Shown here: positions 23,761 through 36,405 of the stretch, one piece after another | How the letters are laid out: every line of letters begins with the position of its first letter | Position numbering within the stretch: the first letter of the stretch is position 1 | Source: Arachis hypogaea | Taxonomy: Eukaryota > Streptophyta > Magnoliopsida > Fabales > Fabaceae | Assembly (NCBI RefSeq): GCF_003086295.3 | Contig: NC_092046.1 | Span: forward strand, 106,123,363 to 106,187,362 | DNA length: 64,000 bases | Reading direction: 5' to 3' | Program-made: the position numbers and the translations under genes | The notes under the pieces: model-generated | Seen by the model: the letters and a program-made list of their open reading frames with translations, nothing else | Told to the model about the DNA's origin: nothing | Database searches by the model: none

Positions 23761-24269
23761 CTCTTTCCAGAGATTTACTGATAACTTTTGTTATTGCGAC
23801 TGGTCCGACTTCTTAACGTCAGCCAGTCTCTAAGTTATTATTTAGCAACCCATTTTATCAAGACCTCATCAGGTCCTTTCTCTGGATCACTTTTGATAAC
23901 TTCTTGCATTATTCTGTTTTCATCTTTTCCGATTTGTAGAAGTTGGGTTCAATCCTCGTTTGGTCAACCTTTTGACGAGTTTGGTTTTTATCTCTGTTGG
24001 TCTTTATCGTGATCGTGCAGTGAATTTGATTTTCACTTTCTGCCGATCTGTTGCTTTATAATCAGACGATGAATGTTTCAGATTAATGCGGTTTGAGAGT
24101 TGGTAGAATATCTAAACATATTTTATTCAAAAGAAAATGTACATATATACATGCGGGAGTTTTTATCCCTTTAAGTCAAATTATTCGTAGGTCTTGGCTT
24201 GGTGCCTCTTTAAAAAACCTTTTCAGGAAAAAGAGTGCACCTTATGCCGAGATCCTTTATCATCCCTAA
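23761..24269 (-). other. Element C sequence between tandem repeat and pol end
   Basis: One or two decayed repeat-like units (to about 23900), then AT-rich sequence following the pol stop on the minus strand. No gene is seen. Confidence 0.5.
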
Positions 24270-27200
24270 CTATAGTACCTTCTCAGGTTGCAGGCGTGCC
24301 ACGACCTAGGAAGCTCTCATCCATCGAGTTCGGACAGTCTGTAGTAGCCTTTTCCGAGTACTTCTACGACTCGGTAGGGTCCTTTCCAGTTTGCTGCCAG
24401 CTTTCCTTCTCCAGGTCGAGTTGTTCCGATATCATTTCGGATTAGGATGAGGTCATTCTCAGCAAAACCTCGTGGCACTACCTTTTGATTATATCTTGAA
24501 GCCATTCGACGCTTTAGTGCTTCTTCTCTGATCCGAGCTCTTTCTTGGACTTCCGGGAGTAGGTCGAGTTCTTCCCTTTGAAATTGGGAGTTGGCTTCTT
24601 CATTATAGTGGATCACTCTAGGCGACCCTTCTTCAATCTCTACTGTGATCATTGCCTCCATTCCGTATGTTAATCGGAAGGGTGATTCCTTTGTGGTGGA
24701 ATGTGGCGTTGTTCGGTATGCCCATAGGACTTGTGGGAGCTCCTCAGCCCAAGCTCCCTTTGCGTTCTGTAATCTCTGCTTTATCCCAGATAATATGACT
24801 TTGTTGGCAGCTTCGGCTTGTCCATTGGCTTGGGGATGTTTTACGGAAGTGAATTGTTGTTTTATGTTCAAGTCGGCCACTAACTTTCTGAAGCCTGCAT
24901 CTGTGAATTGGGTGCCATTGTCTGTGGTGATGGAGTATGGAACCCCAAACCTTGTGACAATGTTCCTATATAGGAATTTTTGACTTCTTTGAGCAGTGGC
25001 ATTAACTAGGGGTTCTGCCTCGATCCACTTTGTAAAGTAGTCTACTCTTACTATAAGGAACTTAACTTGTCCCGATCCCTGAGGGAAGGGTCCGAGAAGG
25101 TCGAGTCCCCATTTTGCAAAGGGCCATGGTGAGGTTACGCTGATGAGTTCTTCTGGCGGGGCGATGTGAAAGTTGGCATGTTTCTGGCATGGTATACATG
25201 TCTTTACAAACTCTGTGGCTTCCTTTTGTAGAGTTGGCCAATAGAATCCTGCTCGGAGTACCTTTTTGGCGAGAGCTTGTGCTCCGAGATGATTTCCACA
25301 AATGCCACTGTGTACTTCTTCTAGAACTTCCTTTGTGTTGGAAGTCGGCACACATTTTAATAATGGGATTGAAATCCCTCTCTTGTATAGAGTATTGTTT
25401 ATGATGGTGTAATGATGTGCCTCTCATTTTAACCTCTTTGCCTCCTTTTCGTCTGTAGGGAGTGGTTCTGTTTTGAGGTAGTTAATTATGGGAGTCATCC
25501 ATCCTTGATCCTGACCTGTTATGGCTAGGACTTTTTCTTCTTCCGAGATTGACAGACTCTGCAGTATTTCTTGGATGAGGCTTCTATTGTTGCCCCCTGG
25601 TTTGGTGCTGGCTAGCTTTGAGAGCGCGTCAGCTCGGGCATTCTGTTCTCGGGGTATGTGACGGACCTCATATTTTCCGAGTTGTCCGAGCTGTTCCCTA
25701 GTTTTATCCAAGTACTTTTTCATGGTGGGGTCTTTGGCTTGGTAGCTCCTTGTTATTTGTGAAGTGACTACTTGTGAGTCGCTGAAGATGGTAAGCTTTT
25801 GGGCTTCAACCTCCCTAGCCAGCTTCAAACCAGCTAATAGTGCCTCATATTCTGCTTGATTGTTTGAGGCAAGGAACCCGAATTTGAGGGAAAGTTCAAT
25901 TTGAGTCCCTTGGTTGCTTTCAATTATCACACCCGCGCCACTTTCATTTTTATTTAAGGAACTGTCCATGTAGAGGTTCCATTCTGTGGGGATTTCTGGG
26001 GTGTCTGTAAATTCTACAATGAAGTTGGCCAGGTATTGTGATTTAATGGCTGTCCAAGCTTCGTATTAAAGATCAAATTTGGACAACTCGACGACCCATT
26101 GCAAGATTCTACCTTCTAAGTCCGTTTTCTGCAAAATCCCCTTTATGGGCTGGTCGGTCCGAATCCTAATGGTGTGAGCTTGGAAGTATGGACGAAGTCG
26201 TCGAGATGTTAGTATAACGGCGTAGGCAAATTTTTTTATTTTTTGGTAGTTCATCTCAGATCCTTGTAATGCTTTACTGATGAAGTATACGGGTTGTTGC
26301 CCACTGTCGACTTCTCGAACTAGTGCTGAGGCTACTGCTCGACTTCCTACCACGAGGTATAATATGAGTGGTTCTCCTTTCCGTGGCCGAGTTAGGATAG
26401 GTGGTTGTCCCAGGAATCTCTTGACCTCTTGGAAGGCTTGCTCGCACTCCGTTGTCCATTCAAACTTTTTTCCTTTCCTTAGAGTGACAAAGAAGGGGAG
26501 AGATCTTATTGCTGATCCGGCTGGAAATCTGGACAAGGCTGCCAACCTCCCATTGAGTTGTTGCACCTCTTTGACGCAAGTCGGGCTTTTCATGTCAAGT
26601 ATGGCCCGGCATTTATCCAAATTTGCTTCGATTCCTCTTTGTGTGAGCATAAAACCCAGGAATTTGCCGACTTCTACTGTGAAGGTGCATTTTGCAGGAT
26701 TGAGTCGCACGTCATGCCTTCTTATAGTGTCGAACACTTGGGTCAGGTCGGACAACAGCGTCTCTTCACTTTGTGTCTTTATTAACATGTCGTCCACATA
26801 GACTTCCATGATTTTTCCAATATGATCCGAAAAGACTTTATTCATTAACCTTTGGTAAGTAGCTCCTGTGTTTATAAGACCGAAAGGCATTACGATGTAG
26901 CAGTAGTTTGCTTTTGGGGTTAGAAATGAGGTTTTTTCTTGATCGGGTGGATGCATTGGGATTTGATTGTATCCCGAATATGCATCCATGAATGATAGGT
27001 ATTTATATCTGGAGGAGGCATCCACTAGAGCGTCGATACTTGGGAGTGGATAAGGATCTTTTGGGCAGGCTTTGTTGAGATCAGTGTAGTCGGTGCACAT
27101 TTGCCACTTCCCATTTGATTTTTTCACCAAGATGACGTTAGCTAGCCATAGTGGGTACTTGACTTCTCTTATGAATCCTGCCTCCAGTAGAGCTTGCACC

Positions 27201-28204
27201 TGCTCTTCCACAGCTTGGGATCATTTTGATCCGAGTTTTCTCCATCTCTGTTGTACTGGCCGAGATCCTGGGTAGACCGCTAACTTGTGGCACATTAATT
27301 TGGGGTCTATGCCTGGCATGTCTTCAGCTTTCCATGCAAAGAGGTCGATGTTATCTCGTAAGAACTGTACGAGTAATTCTTTTATGTCTCCTCTTGGAAT
27401 CGTACCAATATTCGTTGTTTTGTCCGGGGTGTCTCCGATCTGGATTTTCTCTATTTCACTTTCGGGTTGTGGACGAAGTTCTTCTCGCCTCTGAACTCCC
27501 CCCAGTTCGATTGTGTGGAATTGCTCTCCTCTGCCTCTGAGGTTTAGACTTTCGTTGTAACAGCGGCGTGCTATCTTCTGATCTGCTTTTATTGTTGCTA
27601 TCCCTTCCGCTGTTGGGAATTTCATGCATAAATGTGGAGTTGAGACTATTGCGCCGAGTTGATTCAATGTTGTCCGACCTATTAAGGCATTGTAGGCTGA
27701 ACTCACGTCAACCATGATGTAGTCTATCTTGAGTGTTCTGGATTGGTTTTCTTTTCCGAAGGTAGTGTGTAGTGAGATGTATCCAAGTGGTTGAACCGGG
27801 GTGTCCCCCAGTCCGAACAGACTGTTTGGATATGCTCTAAGTTCTGTTTCTTCCAGGCTGAGCTTGTCGAAGGCAGTTTTGAACAAGATGTTGGTGGAGC
27901 TCCCTTGGTCTATCAGTGTGCGGTGAAGATTTGCGTTTGCCAGTATAATAGTGATGACCATGGGATCATCGTGTCCTAAGATGATACCGGATGCGTCTTC
28001 TTTCGTGAAAGTGATTGCGGGGATGTCGAGTGCTTCGTCTTTCCCCTCAACATGATATACTTCTTTGAGATATCTTTTGCGAGATGACTTGGAGATTCCT
28101 CCTCCCACAAATCCACCGTGTATCATGTGGACGTGTCTTTCTGGTGTGTGAGGTGATCACTCGGTTCGTCCGACATCTTCGTCTCTTCTTCTTTTTCTTT
28201 GTTC
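24270..28204 (-). pseudogene. Element C protease-RT-RNase H-RNase H-integrase, broken
   Basis: Minus-strand continuation of C's gag after element D. In order: protease (LIDQGSST active-site region near 27900), RT with YVDDM near 26790-26805, a first RNase H (about 26330-26070) with a TDQP motif, a second RNase H (about 25975-25600; SGAGV, then NNQAEYEALLAGL, SDSQVV, ADALSKLAS), and integrase with DDE region (GLDLLGPFP, TDNGTQF, NGQAEAANK). The second RNase H is the archaeal-like type known from the Tat lineage. The frame is continuous but has TGA 27221-27223 (Arg in E), TAA 26066-26068, TGA 25424-25426 and TGA 24317-24319 (Arg in E). The last codons end at TAG 24270-24272. Confidence 0.93.
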
Positions 28205-28209
28205 ATCGT
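28205..28209 (+). repeat. Target-site duplication left of element D
   Basis: ATCGT, repeated perfectly at 38083-38087. It lies in C's gag, in the Arg-Asp-Asp region after the zinc knuckle. Confidence 0.93.
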
Positions 28210-29863
28210 TGGTGCACGAAATTGTGATCTCCAGGCTCGAACAAATCCTGGTAATAGCTCCAAAGCTTGGTGCTCTGATCTTAATTCATAATTGTCACAA
28301 CTTCGATACAACTAACCAGCAAGTGCACTGGGTCGTCCAAGTAATACCTTACGTGAGTAAGGGTCGAATCCCACGGAGATTGTTGGTATGAAGCAAGCTA
28401 TGGTCACCTTGTAAATCTCAGTCAGGCAGATATAAAGTGATAATGGTGTTTTCGAATATTATATAATAGAATAGGGATAGAGATACTTATGTAATTCATT
28501 GGTAGGAATTTCAGATAAGCGAATGGAGATGCTTTTCGTTCCTCTGAACCTCTGCTTTCCTGCTATCTTCATCCAATCAATCTTACTCCTTTCCATGGCT
28601 GGCTTTATGCAAGGGCATCACCGTTGTTAGTGGCTACATCCCCTCCTCTCAGTGAAAGATATGCTCACATGCTCTGTCACAGCACGGCCATTCATCTGTC
28701 GGTTCTCGATCATGCTGGAATAGGATTCACCCTCCTTTTGCGTCTGTCACCAACGCCCAGCACTCGCGAGTTTGAAGCTCGTCACAGTCATTCAATCATT
28801 GAATCCTACTCGGAATACCACAGACAAGGTTTAGACTTTCCGGATTCTCTTGAATGCCGCCATCATTCTAGCTTACGCCACGAAGATTCCGGTTAAGAGA
28901 TCTAAGAGATATTCATTCTAGCTTATTTCATGTAGAACGGAAGTGTTTGTCAGGCACGTGTTCATAGGGGAGATGGTGATGAGCGTCATACATAATCATC
29001 ACCTTCATCACGTTCTTGGGTGCGAATGGATATCTTAGAAGCGAAATAAGATGAATTGAATAGAAAACAGTAGTATTTGCATTAATCTTTGAGGAACAGC
29101 AGAGCTCCACACCTTAATTTATGGAGTGTAGAAACTCTACCGTTAAAAATACATAAGTGAAGGTCCAGGCATGGCCGAGATGGCCAGCCCCCTAAAACGT
29201 GATCAAAGGATCATAAGGTAATCCAAAGATGGTCAAAAAGACTAGTAAAAGGTCCTATTTATAATAAACTAGTCACTAGGGTTTACATGAGTAAGTAATT
29301 GATGCATAAATCCACTTCCGGGGCCCACTTGGTGTGTGTTTGGGCTGAGCCTGAGTGTTGCACATGCAGAGGCCATTTGTGGAGTTGAACGCCAGTTTCT
29401 GTGCCAGTTTGGGCGTTCAACTCTGGTTTTGGCTCCTTTTCTGGCGCTGGACGCCAGATTTGGGTAGAAAGCTGGCGTTGAACGCCAGTTTACGTCGTCT
29501 ATTCTTGGCCAAAGTATGGACTATTATATATTTCTGGAAAGCCCTGGATGTCTACTTGCCAACGCAATTGGAAGCGCGCCATTTCGAGTTCTGTAGCTCC
29601 AGAAAATTCACTTTGAGTGCAGGGAGGTCAGAATCCAACAGCATCAGCAGTCCTTTTTCAACCTCTGAATCTGATTTCTGCTCAAGTCCCTCAATTTCAG
29701 CCAGAAAATACCTGAAATCACAGAAAAACACACAAACTCATAGTAAAGTCCAGAAATGTGAATTTAACATAAAAACTAATGAAAACATCCCTAAAAGTAA
29801 CTAGATCCTACTAAAAACATACTAAAAATAATGTCAAAAAGCGTATAAATTATCCGCTCATCA
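28210..29863 (-). repeat. Element D 3' LTR (1654 bp)
   Basis: On the minus strand TGATGAGCGGATAATTTATAC...TTCGTGCACCA. Same length as the partner at 36429-38082, with few substitutions. It contains GGCGTTGAACGCCAG-type palindromes (about 29380-29500), a TATA candidate (minus-strand TATAAATA, 29256-29263) and the TGGGATTCGACCC block (about 28360-28376). Confidence 0.95.
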
Positions 29864-30976
29864 CAACACCAAACTTAAATTGTTGCTTGTCCCCAAGCAA
29901 CTAAAAATCAAATAGGATAAAAAGAAGAGAATATACTATAAATTCCAAACTATCAGTGAAACAGAGCTTCAATCATATGAGCGGGACTTATAGCTTTTTG
30001 CCTCTTGAATAGTTTTGGCATCTCACTTTATCCATTGAAGTTTAGAATGATTGGCATCTATAGGAACTTCAGATTTCGAATAGTGTTATTGACTCTCCTA
30101 GTTCAGTATGATGATTCTTGAACACAGCTTCTTTATGAGTCTTGGCCGTGGCCCTAAGCACTTTGTTTTCCAGTATTACCACCGGATACATAAATGCTAC
30201 AGACACATAATTGGGTGAACCTTTTCAGATTGTGACTCAGCTTTGCTAAAGTCCCCAATTGGAGGTGTCCAGGGTTCTTAAGCACACTCTTCTTTTGCTT
30301 TGGACCTTGACTTTAACCGCTCAGTCTCAAGTTTTCACTTGACACCTACACGCCACAAGCACATGGTTAGGGACAGCTTGGGTTAGCCGCTTAGACCAGG
30401 ATTTTATTCCTTTAGGCCCTCCTATCCACTGATGCTCAAAGCCTTGGGATCCTTTTTATTTGCCCTTGCCTTTTGGTTTTAAGGGTTATTGGCTTTTTCT
30501 GCTTGCTTTTTTCTTTTTCTTTCTATTTTTTTTTTTCGCCTATTTTTTTTTTTCTGCAAGCTTTGTTCTTTGCTGCTTTTTCTTGCTTCAAGAATCATTT
30601 TTATGATTTTTCAGATTATCAAATAACATGTCTCCTAGTCATCATTCTTTCAAGAGCCAACATATTTAACATTCTTAAACAACAACTTCAAAATACATAT
30701 GCACTGTTCAAGCATTCATTCAGAAAACAAGAAGCATTGGCACCACATCAATATAATTGAACTAAGTTCAAGGATAAATTCGAAACTCATGTACTTCTTG
30801 TTCTTTTGATTTAAAACATTTTTCATTTAAGAGAGGTGATGGATTCATAGGACATTTATAACTTTAAGACATAGTTACTAACTACTAATGATCATGTAAT
30901 GAAGACACAAACACAGATAAGCACATAACATAGAAAACGAAAAACAGAAGAAAGAAGAACAAGGAATGAATCCACC
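29864..30976 (-). other. Element D 3' non-coding region
   Basis: Starts next to the LTR with AACACCAAACTTAAATTG and the inverted repeat TTGCTTG-TCCC-CAAGCAA. It matches in inverted orientation the region before F's 3' LTR (54600-55417), including a stretch about AGGCCCTCCTATCCACTGATGC (30415 here). T-rich tracts near 30500-30560. No gene. Confidence 0.8.
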
Positions 30977-31289
30977 TTAGTGATGGTGGCGTTTCCTTTT
31001 TGAGGAACCAATGATGTCCTTGAGCTCTTCTATGTCTCTTCCTTGTCTTTGTTGCTCCTCCTTCATTGCTTTTAGATCTTCTCTGATTTCATGAAGGATG
31101 ATGGAGTGCTCTTGATGTTCCACCCTTAGTTGCTTCCAATAATTGTGTGGAAGAAAATGTATCCCCTGAGGTATCTCAGGGATCTCTTGATTTGCAGTCA
31201 AATGTTCTACCACTGAGCTATAGACCCTTGATGGAAGCTTTTGTCTTCCCTTTCCTCTTTCTAGAGGTTTCTCTGGCCTTAGGTGCCAT
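30977..31289 (-). pseudogene. Element D extra ORF, internally deleted and containing a tRNA-like insert
   Basis: Remnant of the extra ORF that is whole in element F (53216-54337). On the minus strand it begins with ATG at 31287-31289 and about 20 basic residues (MAPKARETSRKRKGK). It then enters a tRNA-Cys-like fragment (31227-31179) and resumes in the homologous C-terminal part (IPEIPQG; EEQQRQGRDIEELKD, compare F's LKEQEEQGRDLRELK). About 250-300 codons are missing. Reading from the ATG hits a TAG at the tRNA start; the C-terminal frame is offset from the ATG frame. The C-terminal tail is coiled-coil-like and ends in a Lys/Arg/His-rich tract. Confidence 0.78.
31179..31227 (-). other. tRNA-Cys(GCA)-like 5' fragment inside element D
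   Basis: On the minus strand: GGGTCTA acceptor strand, TAGCTCAGTGGTAGAA D-arm, then TTTGA-CTGCAAA-TCAAG anticodon arm with anticodon GCA, ending after the variable region. The following bases belong to the extra ORF, and no matching 3' acceptor strand exists. It is therefore a fragment of about 49 nt, not a working tRNA gene. The D-arm (box A) is intact by eye. Confidence 0.72.
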
Positions 31290-31684
31290 CAATGGTTATG
31301 GAAAAAACAAAAAAGCTATGCTTTTACCACACCAAACTTAGAATGTTGCTCGCCCTCGAGCAAAAGAAGAAAGAATAGAAGAAGAAGAGGATATGGAGGA
31401 GATGGATGGCAATATGGATATTTGAAACAGATACTCTAAGGATATGGAAGAGATGTTGAATTTTTGAAGGTAAGTGGGTGTATGGGTGTGAGTGGTAAAT
31501 GGAAGACAGAAGGGATGAGTGTTTATTGGGAATAGAGGATGATTGAGAAGAGAGAAGAGAGTGAGTGAAGGTAGGTGGGGATCTTGTGGGGTCCACAGAT
31601 TCTGAGGTGATCCTGTGAGGTCCACAGATCTTGAGGTGTCAAGGCATTTACATCCCTGCACCAATTTAGGCATGCAAAATGCCC

Positions 31685-31875
31685 TTGCACACAGCTCTGG
31701 GCGTTCAGCGCCAGGCTGGTGCCCATTTTGGGCGTTCAACGCCCCTTTGCTGCCATTTCTGGCGTTGAACGCCAGAACCATGCTTGTTCTGGGCGTTCAG
31801 CGCCAGGATGCTCCCATTCTGGGCGTTCAGCGCCAGAACTATGCTCTGTTCTGGCGTTTGAACGCCAGACAGATG
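31685..31875 (-). repeat. Cluster of GGCGTTGAACGCCAG-type palindromes in element D
   Basis: Seven or so copies of short palindromes such as GGCGTTGAACGCCAG and GGCGTTCAGCGCCAG, spaced about 25-35 bp. This cluster corresponds to F's cluster at 52480-52690; the same motif is in the LTRs of both elements. Confidence 0.88.
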
Positions 31876-32075
31876 CTCCTCCAGGGTGTGATTTTTCTTC
31901 TGCTGTTTTTGATTCCGTTTTCAATTTTTATATTTATTTTGTGACTCCACATGATCATGAACCTAAGAAAACATGAAAAACAAGAATGATAGGGTTAGAT
32001 AAATAAACATTGGGTTGCCTCCCAACAAGCGCTTTCTTTAATGTCAATAGCTTGACAGTGGGCTCTCATGGAGCC

Positions 32076-34265
32076 TCACAGATGTGCAGAGCTTTGTTGA
32101 GACTCTCCAACACCAAACTTAGAGTTTGGATATGGGAGTTCAACATCAAACTTAGAGTTTGGTTGTGGCCTCCCAACACCAAACTTAGAGTTTGACTGTG
32201 GGGGCTCTGGTTGACTCTGCTTGGAGAGAAGCTTTTTCTGCTTCCTCTCCATGGTTGCAGAGGGAGATCCTTGAGTTTTAAATACAAGGGAGTCCTCATT
32301 CCATTGAAGGAATATTTCACCTCTGTCAACATCAATCACAGCTCTTGCTGTGGCCAGGAAAGGTCTTCCTAGGATGATGGATTCATCCTCTTCCTTTCCA
32401 GTATCCAGGACTATGAAATCAGTAGGTATGTAAAGGCCCTCAACCTTTACTAATACATCTTCTACTTGTCCATAAGCCTATTTTCTTGAGCTGTCTGCCA
32501 TCTCTAGTGAGATTTTAGCAGCTTGCACCCCATAGATTCCCAGTTTCTCTATTACAGAGAGGGGCATGAGGTTTATTCCTGAACCAAGGTCACATAGAGC
32601 CTTAAAGATCATGGTGCCTATGGTACAGGGTATTATGAACTTTCCAGGATCCTGTTTCTTCTGAGGCAATGTCAGTTGATCCAGATCACTTAGTTCATTG
32701 ATGAACAAGGGAGGTTCAACTTCCCAAGTATCAATGCCAAATAGTTTGGCATTCAGCTTCATGATTGCACCAAGAAACTTGGCAGTTTGCTCTTCAGTAA
32801 CATCCTCATTCTCTTCAGAAGAGGAATACTCATCAGAGCTCATGAAGGGCATAAGGAGGTTCAATGGAATCTCTATGGTCTCTAGATGAGCCTCAGAGTC
32901 CTTTGGTTCCTCAGAGGGAAGCTCCTTATTGATCACTGGACGTCCCAGGAGGTCTTCCTCCTTGGGATTCACGTCCTCTCCTCTCCTCACAGGTTCGGCC
33001 ATGGCGCTTATGTCAATGGCCTTGCACTCTCCTTTTGGATTCTCTTCTGTATTGCTTGGGAGAGTACTAGGAGGGATTTCAGTGATCCTTTTACTCAGCT
33101 GGCCCACTTGTGCTTCCAGATTTCTAATGGAAGACCTTGTTTCATTCATGAAACTTACAGTGGCCTTAGATAGATCAGAGACTAGATTTGCTAAATTAGA
33201 AGCATTTTGTTCAGAGTTCTCTGTCTGTTGCTGAGTTGATGATGGAAAAGGTTTGCTATTGCTAAACCTGTTTCTTCCACCATTATTAAAGCCTTGTTGG
33301 GGCTTTTGATCCTTCCATGAGAAATTTGGATGATTTCTCCATGTTGAGTTATAGGTGTTTCCATAAGGTTCACCTAAGTAGTTCACCTCTGCTATTGCAG
33401 GGTTCTCAGGATCATAGGCTTCTTCTTCAGAAGATGCCTCTTGAGTACTGTTGGATGCAGCTTGCATTCCATGCAGACTCTGAGAAATCATATTGACTTG
33501 CTGAGTCAATATTTTATTCTGAGCCAATATGGCATTCAGAGTATCAACTTCAAGAACTCCCTTCTTCATAGGCGTCCCATTACTCACAGGATTCCTTTTA
33601 GAAGTGTACATGAACTGGTTATTAGCAACCATGTCAATGAGTTCTTGAGCTTCTGCAGGCGTTTTCTTTAGGTGAATGGATCCACCTGCAGAAGTATCCA
33701 ATGACATCTTTGATAACTCAGATAAACCATCATAGAATATATCCAGCATGGTCCATTCTGAAAGCATGTCAGAAGGACACTTTTTGGTCAACTGTTTGTA
33801 TCTTTCCCAAGCTTCATAGAGGGATTCACCTTCTTTCTGTCTGAAGGTTTGAACATCCGCTCTAAGCTTGCTCAGCTTTTGAGGAGGAAAGTACTTGGCT
33901 AAGAAAGCCGTGACCAGCTTATCCCAAGAGTTCAGGCTATCTTTGGGTTGAGAATCCAACCATAATCTAGCTCTGTCTCTTACAGCAAAAGGGAAAAGCA
34001 TGAGCCTGTAGACTTCAGGATCTACTCCATTAGTCTTAACAGTATCACATATATGCAAGAATTCAGTTAAGAACTGAAAGGGATCTTCAGATGGAAGTCC
34101 ATGAAACTTGCAGTTCTGCTGCATCAGAGAAACTAATTGAGGTTTCAGCTCAAAGTTGTTTGCTCCAATGGCAGGAATGGAAATGCTTCTTCCATGTAAA
34201 TTGGAATTAGGTGCAGTGAAGTCACCAAGCATCTTCCTTATATTATTATTATTTTCGGCTGCCAT
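32076..34265 (-). pseudogene. Element D gag-protease
   Basis: Starts MAAENNNNIRKMLGDF at 34265. The capsid matches B and F (NFELKPQL, RLMLFPFAVRDRARLWL, LYEAWERYK) through about 33660. A Gln/Asn/Ser-rich linker follows, and then the aspartic protease: LCDLGSGINLMP near 32600-32570 and ILGRPFLAT near 32375. The active-site triad reads Asp-Leu-Gly-Ser-Gly instead of Asp-Leu-Gly-[Ala/Thr]-Ser. A TAG at 32478-32480 breaks the protease; the frame then continues to 32076. The tail repeats a PNSKFGVG-like peptide three times (about 32098-32200), encoded by copies of CAAACTTAGAGTTTG. No RT follows. Apart from one stop, gag is intact over 595 codons. Confidence 0.92.
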
Positions 34266-36405
34266 CTCCTTTTCCTGTTCGAAAATTTCTGAAAGGTTAT
34301 CTCTGGATTGTTGTATTTTAGCTTCTCTTAATTTTTTTCTTCAGAGTCCTTTCAGGTTCTGGATCTGCTTTAACAAGAATGTTCTTGTCCTTGCTCCTGC
34401 TCATATGACAAAGAAGATGGCACAGAAAAAATAGTAATAATAATATGGATCCTTTATACCACAGTATAGGGATCCTTGTGTTAGTAGAAGAAAATAAGGG
34501 AAGAAAATCTGAACTCAGAGAGAGAGGGGGTTCGGATTTTTGGAGAGTTGAAGGGAAGATGTTAGTATATCAATAAACAAATAGAAGAAGATGAGAGGGG
34601 GAAGTGAATTTTCGAAAACAATTTTTGAAAAAGAGTTAGTGATTTTTGAAAATAGTTTTTGAAAAAGGTTAGTATTTTTTTCGAAATTTTTTTTTAAATA
34701 AATAAAAAATAAAAATAATTAGTTAATAAAAAAGAAATTTTTGAAAAAGAGGGAAGATATTTTCGAAAATTAGAGAGAGAGAGTTAGTTAGGTAGTTTTG
34801 AAAAAGTTAAGAAACAAACAAAAAGTTAGTTAGTTAGTTGAAACAAATTTGAAAAGATAAGAAGTTAGGAAGTTAGAAAAGATATTTTGAAAAGATATTT
34901 TTTTGAAAAATATAAGATAAGTAGATATTTTTGAAAAGATATGATGGAAATTAGTTTTGAAAAAGATTTGATTTTTAAAATCACAATTAATGACTTGATT
35001 CATAAGAAATCACAAGATATGATTCTAGAACTTAAAGTTTGAATCTTTCTTAACAAGTAAGTAACAAACTTGAAATTTTTTGAATCAAAACATTAATTGG
35101 TATTGTTATTTTTGAAAATTTGGTATAAAAATAAGAAAAAGATTTTTGAAAAATATTTTTGGAATTTTCGAAAATAACTAAGAATTTTGAAAAAGATTTG
35201 ATTTTTGAAAAAGATTTTGAAAAAGATAAGATTTTCAAATTGAAAATTTGATTTGACTCATAAGAAACAATTTGATTTTTAAAAATTTTTGAAAAAGTCA
35301 ACTCAAATTTTCAAATTTGATGAGAGAAAAAGGGAAAGATATTTTTTTAATTTTTGAAATTTTTATGAAAACATGAAAATTATGCAATGCATGAAATTTT
35401 TAGATCAAAACAATGAATGCATGCAAGAATGCTATGAATGTCAAGATGAACACCAAGAACACCATGAATGTCAAGATGAACATCATAGACACAATTTTGA
35501 AAAAATTTTAATGCAAAGAAAACATGCAAGACACCAAACTTAGAATTCTTTAATGCTTACGCACTAAGAATTCAAGAATGCATATGATAAACATGAAAAG
35601 ACACAAAACAAAAAATCATCAAGATCAAACAAGAAGACTTACCATGAACAACTTGAAGATCATGAAGAACACCATGAATGCATGAATTTTCGAAAAAATG
35701 CAAGATGCACATGCAATTGACACCAAACTTATAACATGACTCAAGACTCAAACAAGAAACACAAAATATTTTTTATTTTTATGATTTTCTAATTTTTTGT
35801 ATTTTTATTTTTATTTTTTTTTTCAAAAATTATTTAGAAAAAAGAAAATTAAGGATTCAAAATTTTTAATATGAATTCCAGGAATCTTATGCTCTAAAGC
35901 TCCAATCAAAGGGTCAGGCATGGCTTAATAGCCAGCCAAGCTTTAGTATGTAACTCAGACATGACACGCCTGACATTCCTTACATTCAACAGCCAATTGG
36001 CTAAGAAAGATAAAGAAGCTCTTCTCTTGAGTATAAGAATTGAGACATGGCTTTACAGCCAGCCAGGCTTCAACATGCTTCATGAAACACTAGAATTCAT
36101 TCTTAAAAATTTTGAAGCTATAGAATAATTTATTTTTGAAAACAATTTTTTTTTTTTTTGAAAACAAAGGAGAAATTTTTGAAAAATTTTTGAAAAATTT
36201 TTGAAAACAAAAAAAAAAAATTACCTAATCTGAGCAACATGATGAACCGTCAGTTGTCCAAACTCAAACAATCCCCGGCAACGGCGCCAATAACTTGGTG
36301 TTGTTCCTGGATCAAAACTTGGAACTGGGCACTGTTGTTGCTGGACCAAAAGAGAATTTGGCACTGATGTTACCGGACCAAAAGCTTGCCGAAAACTCAA
36401 ACAAT
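34266..36405 (-). other. Element D leader: AT-rich, low complexity
   Basis: About 2.1 kb between PBS and gag. It is dominated by GAAAAAGATTTTTGAAAA-like purine/pyrimidine runs (34600-35340, 36120-36220) plus a few ACACCAAACTTA motifs. The middle (about 35890-36090) is less simple. No ORF is credible. F has a similar leader (46211-47213). Confidence 0.7.
36273..36289 (-). other. Second, inner copy of the primer-binding site in element D
   Basis: Same 17 bases as the LTR-adjacent PBS (minus-strand TGGCGCCGTTGCCGGGG), 133 bp further into the element. The flanks are shared for several bases (CTCAAACAATCCCCGG on the plus strand). Confidence 0.8.

Noticed and set aside
31158..31227. A functional tRNA-Cys gene
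   Set aside because: Only the 5' part is present; the T-loop and 3' acceptor strand do not match, and the T-arm-like CCTGA...TCAGG is coding sequence of the extra ORF (IPEIPQG).
31324..31976. ORFs reading through D's palindrome cluster on both strands
   Set aside because: Palindromic repeats with few stops generate open frames on both strands; no conserved product.
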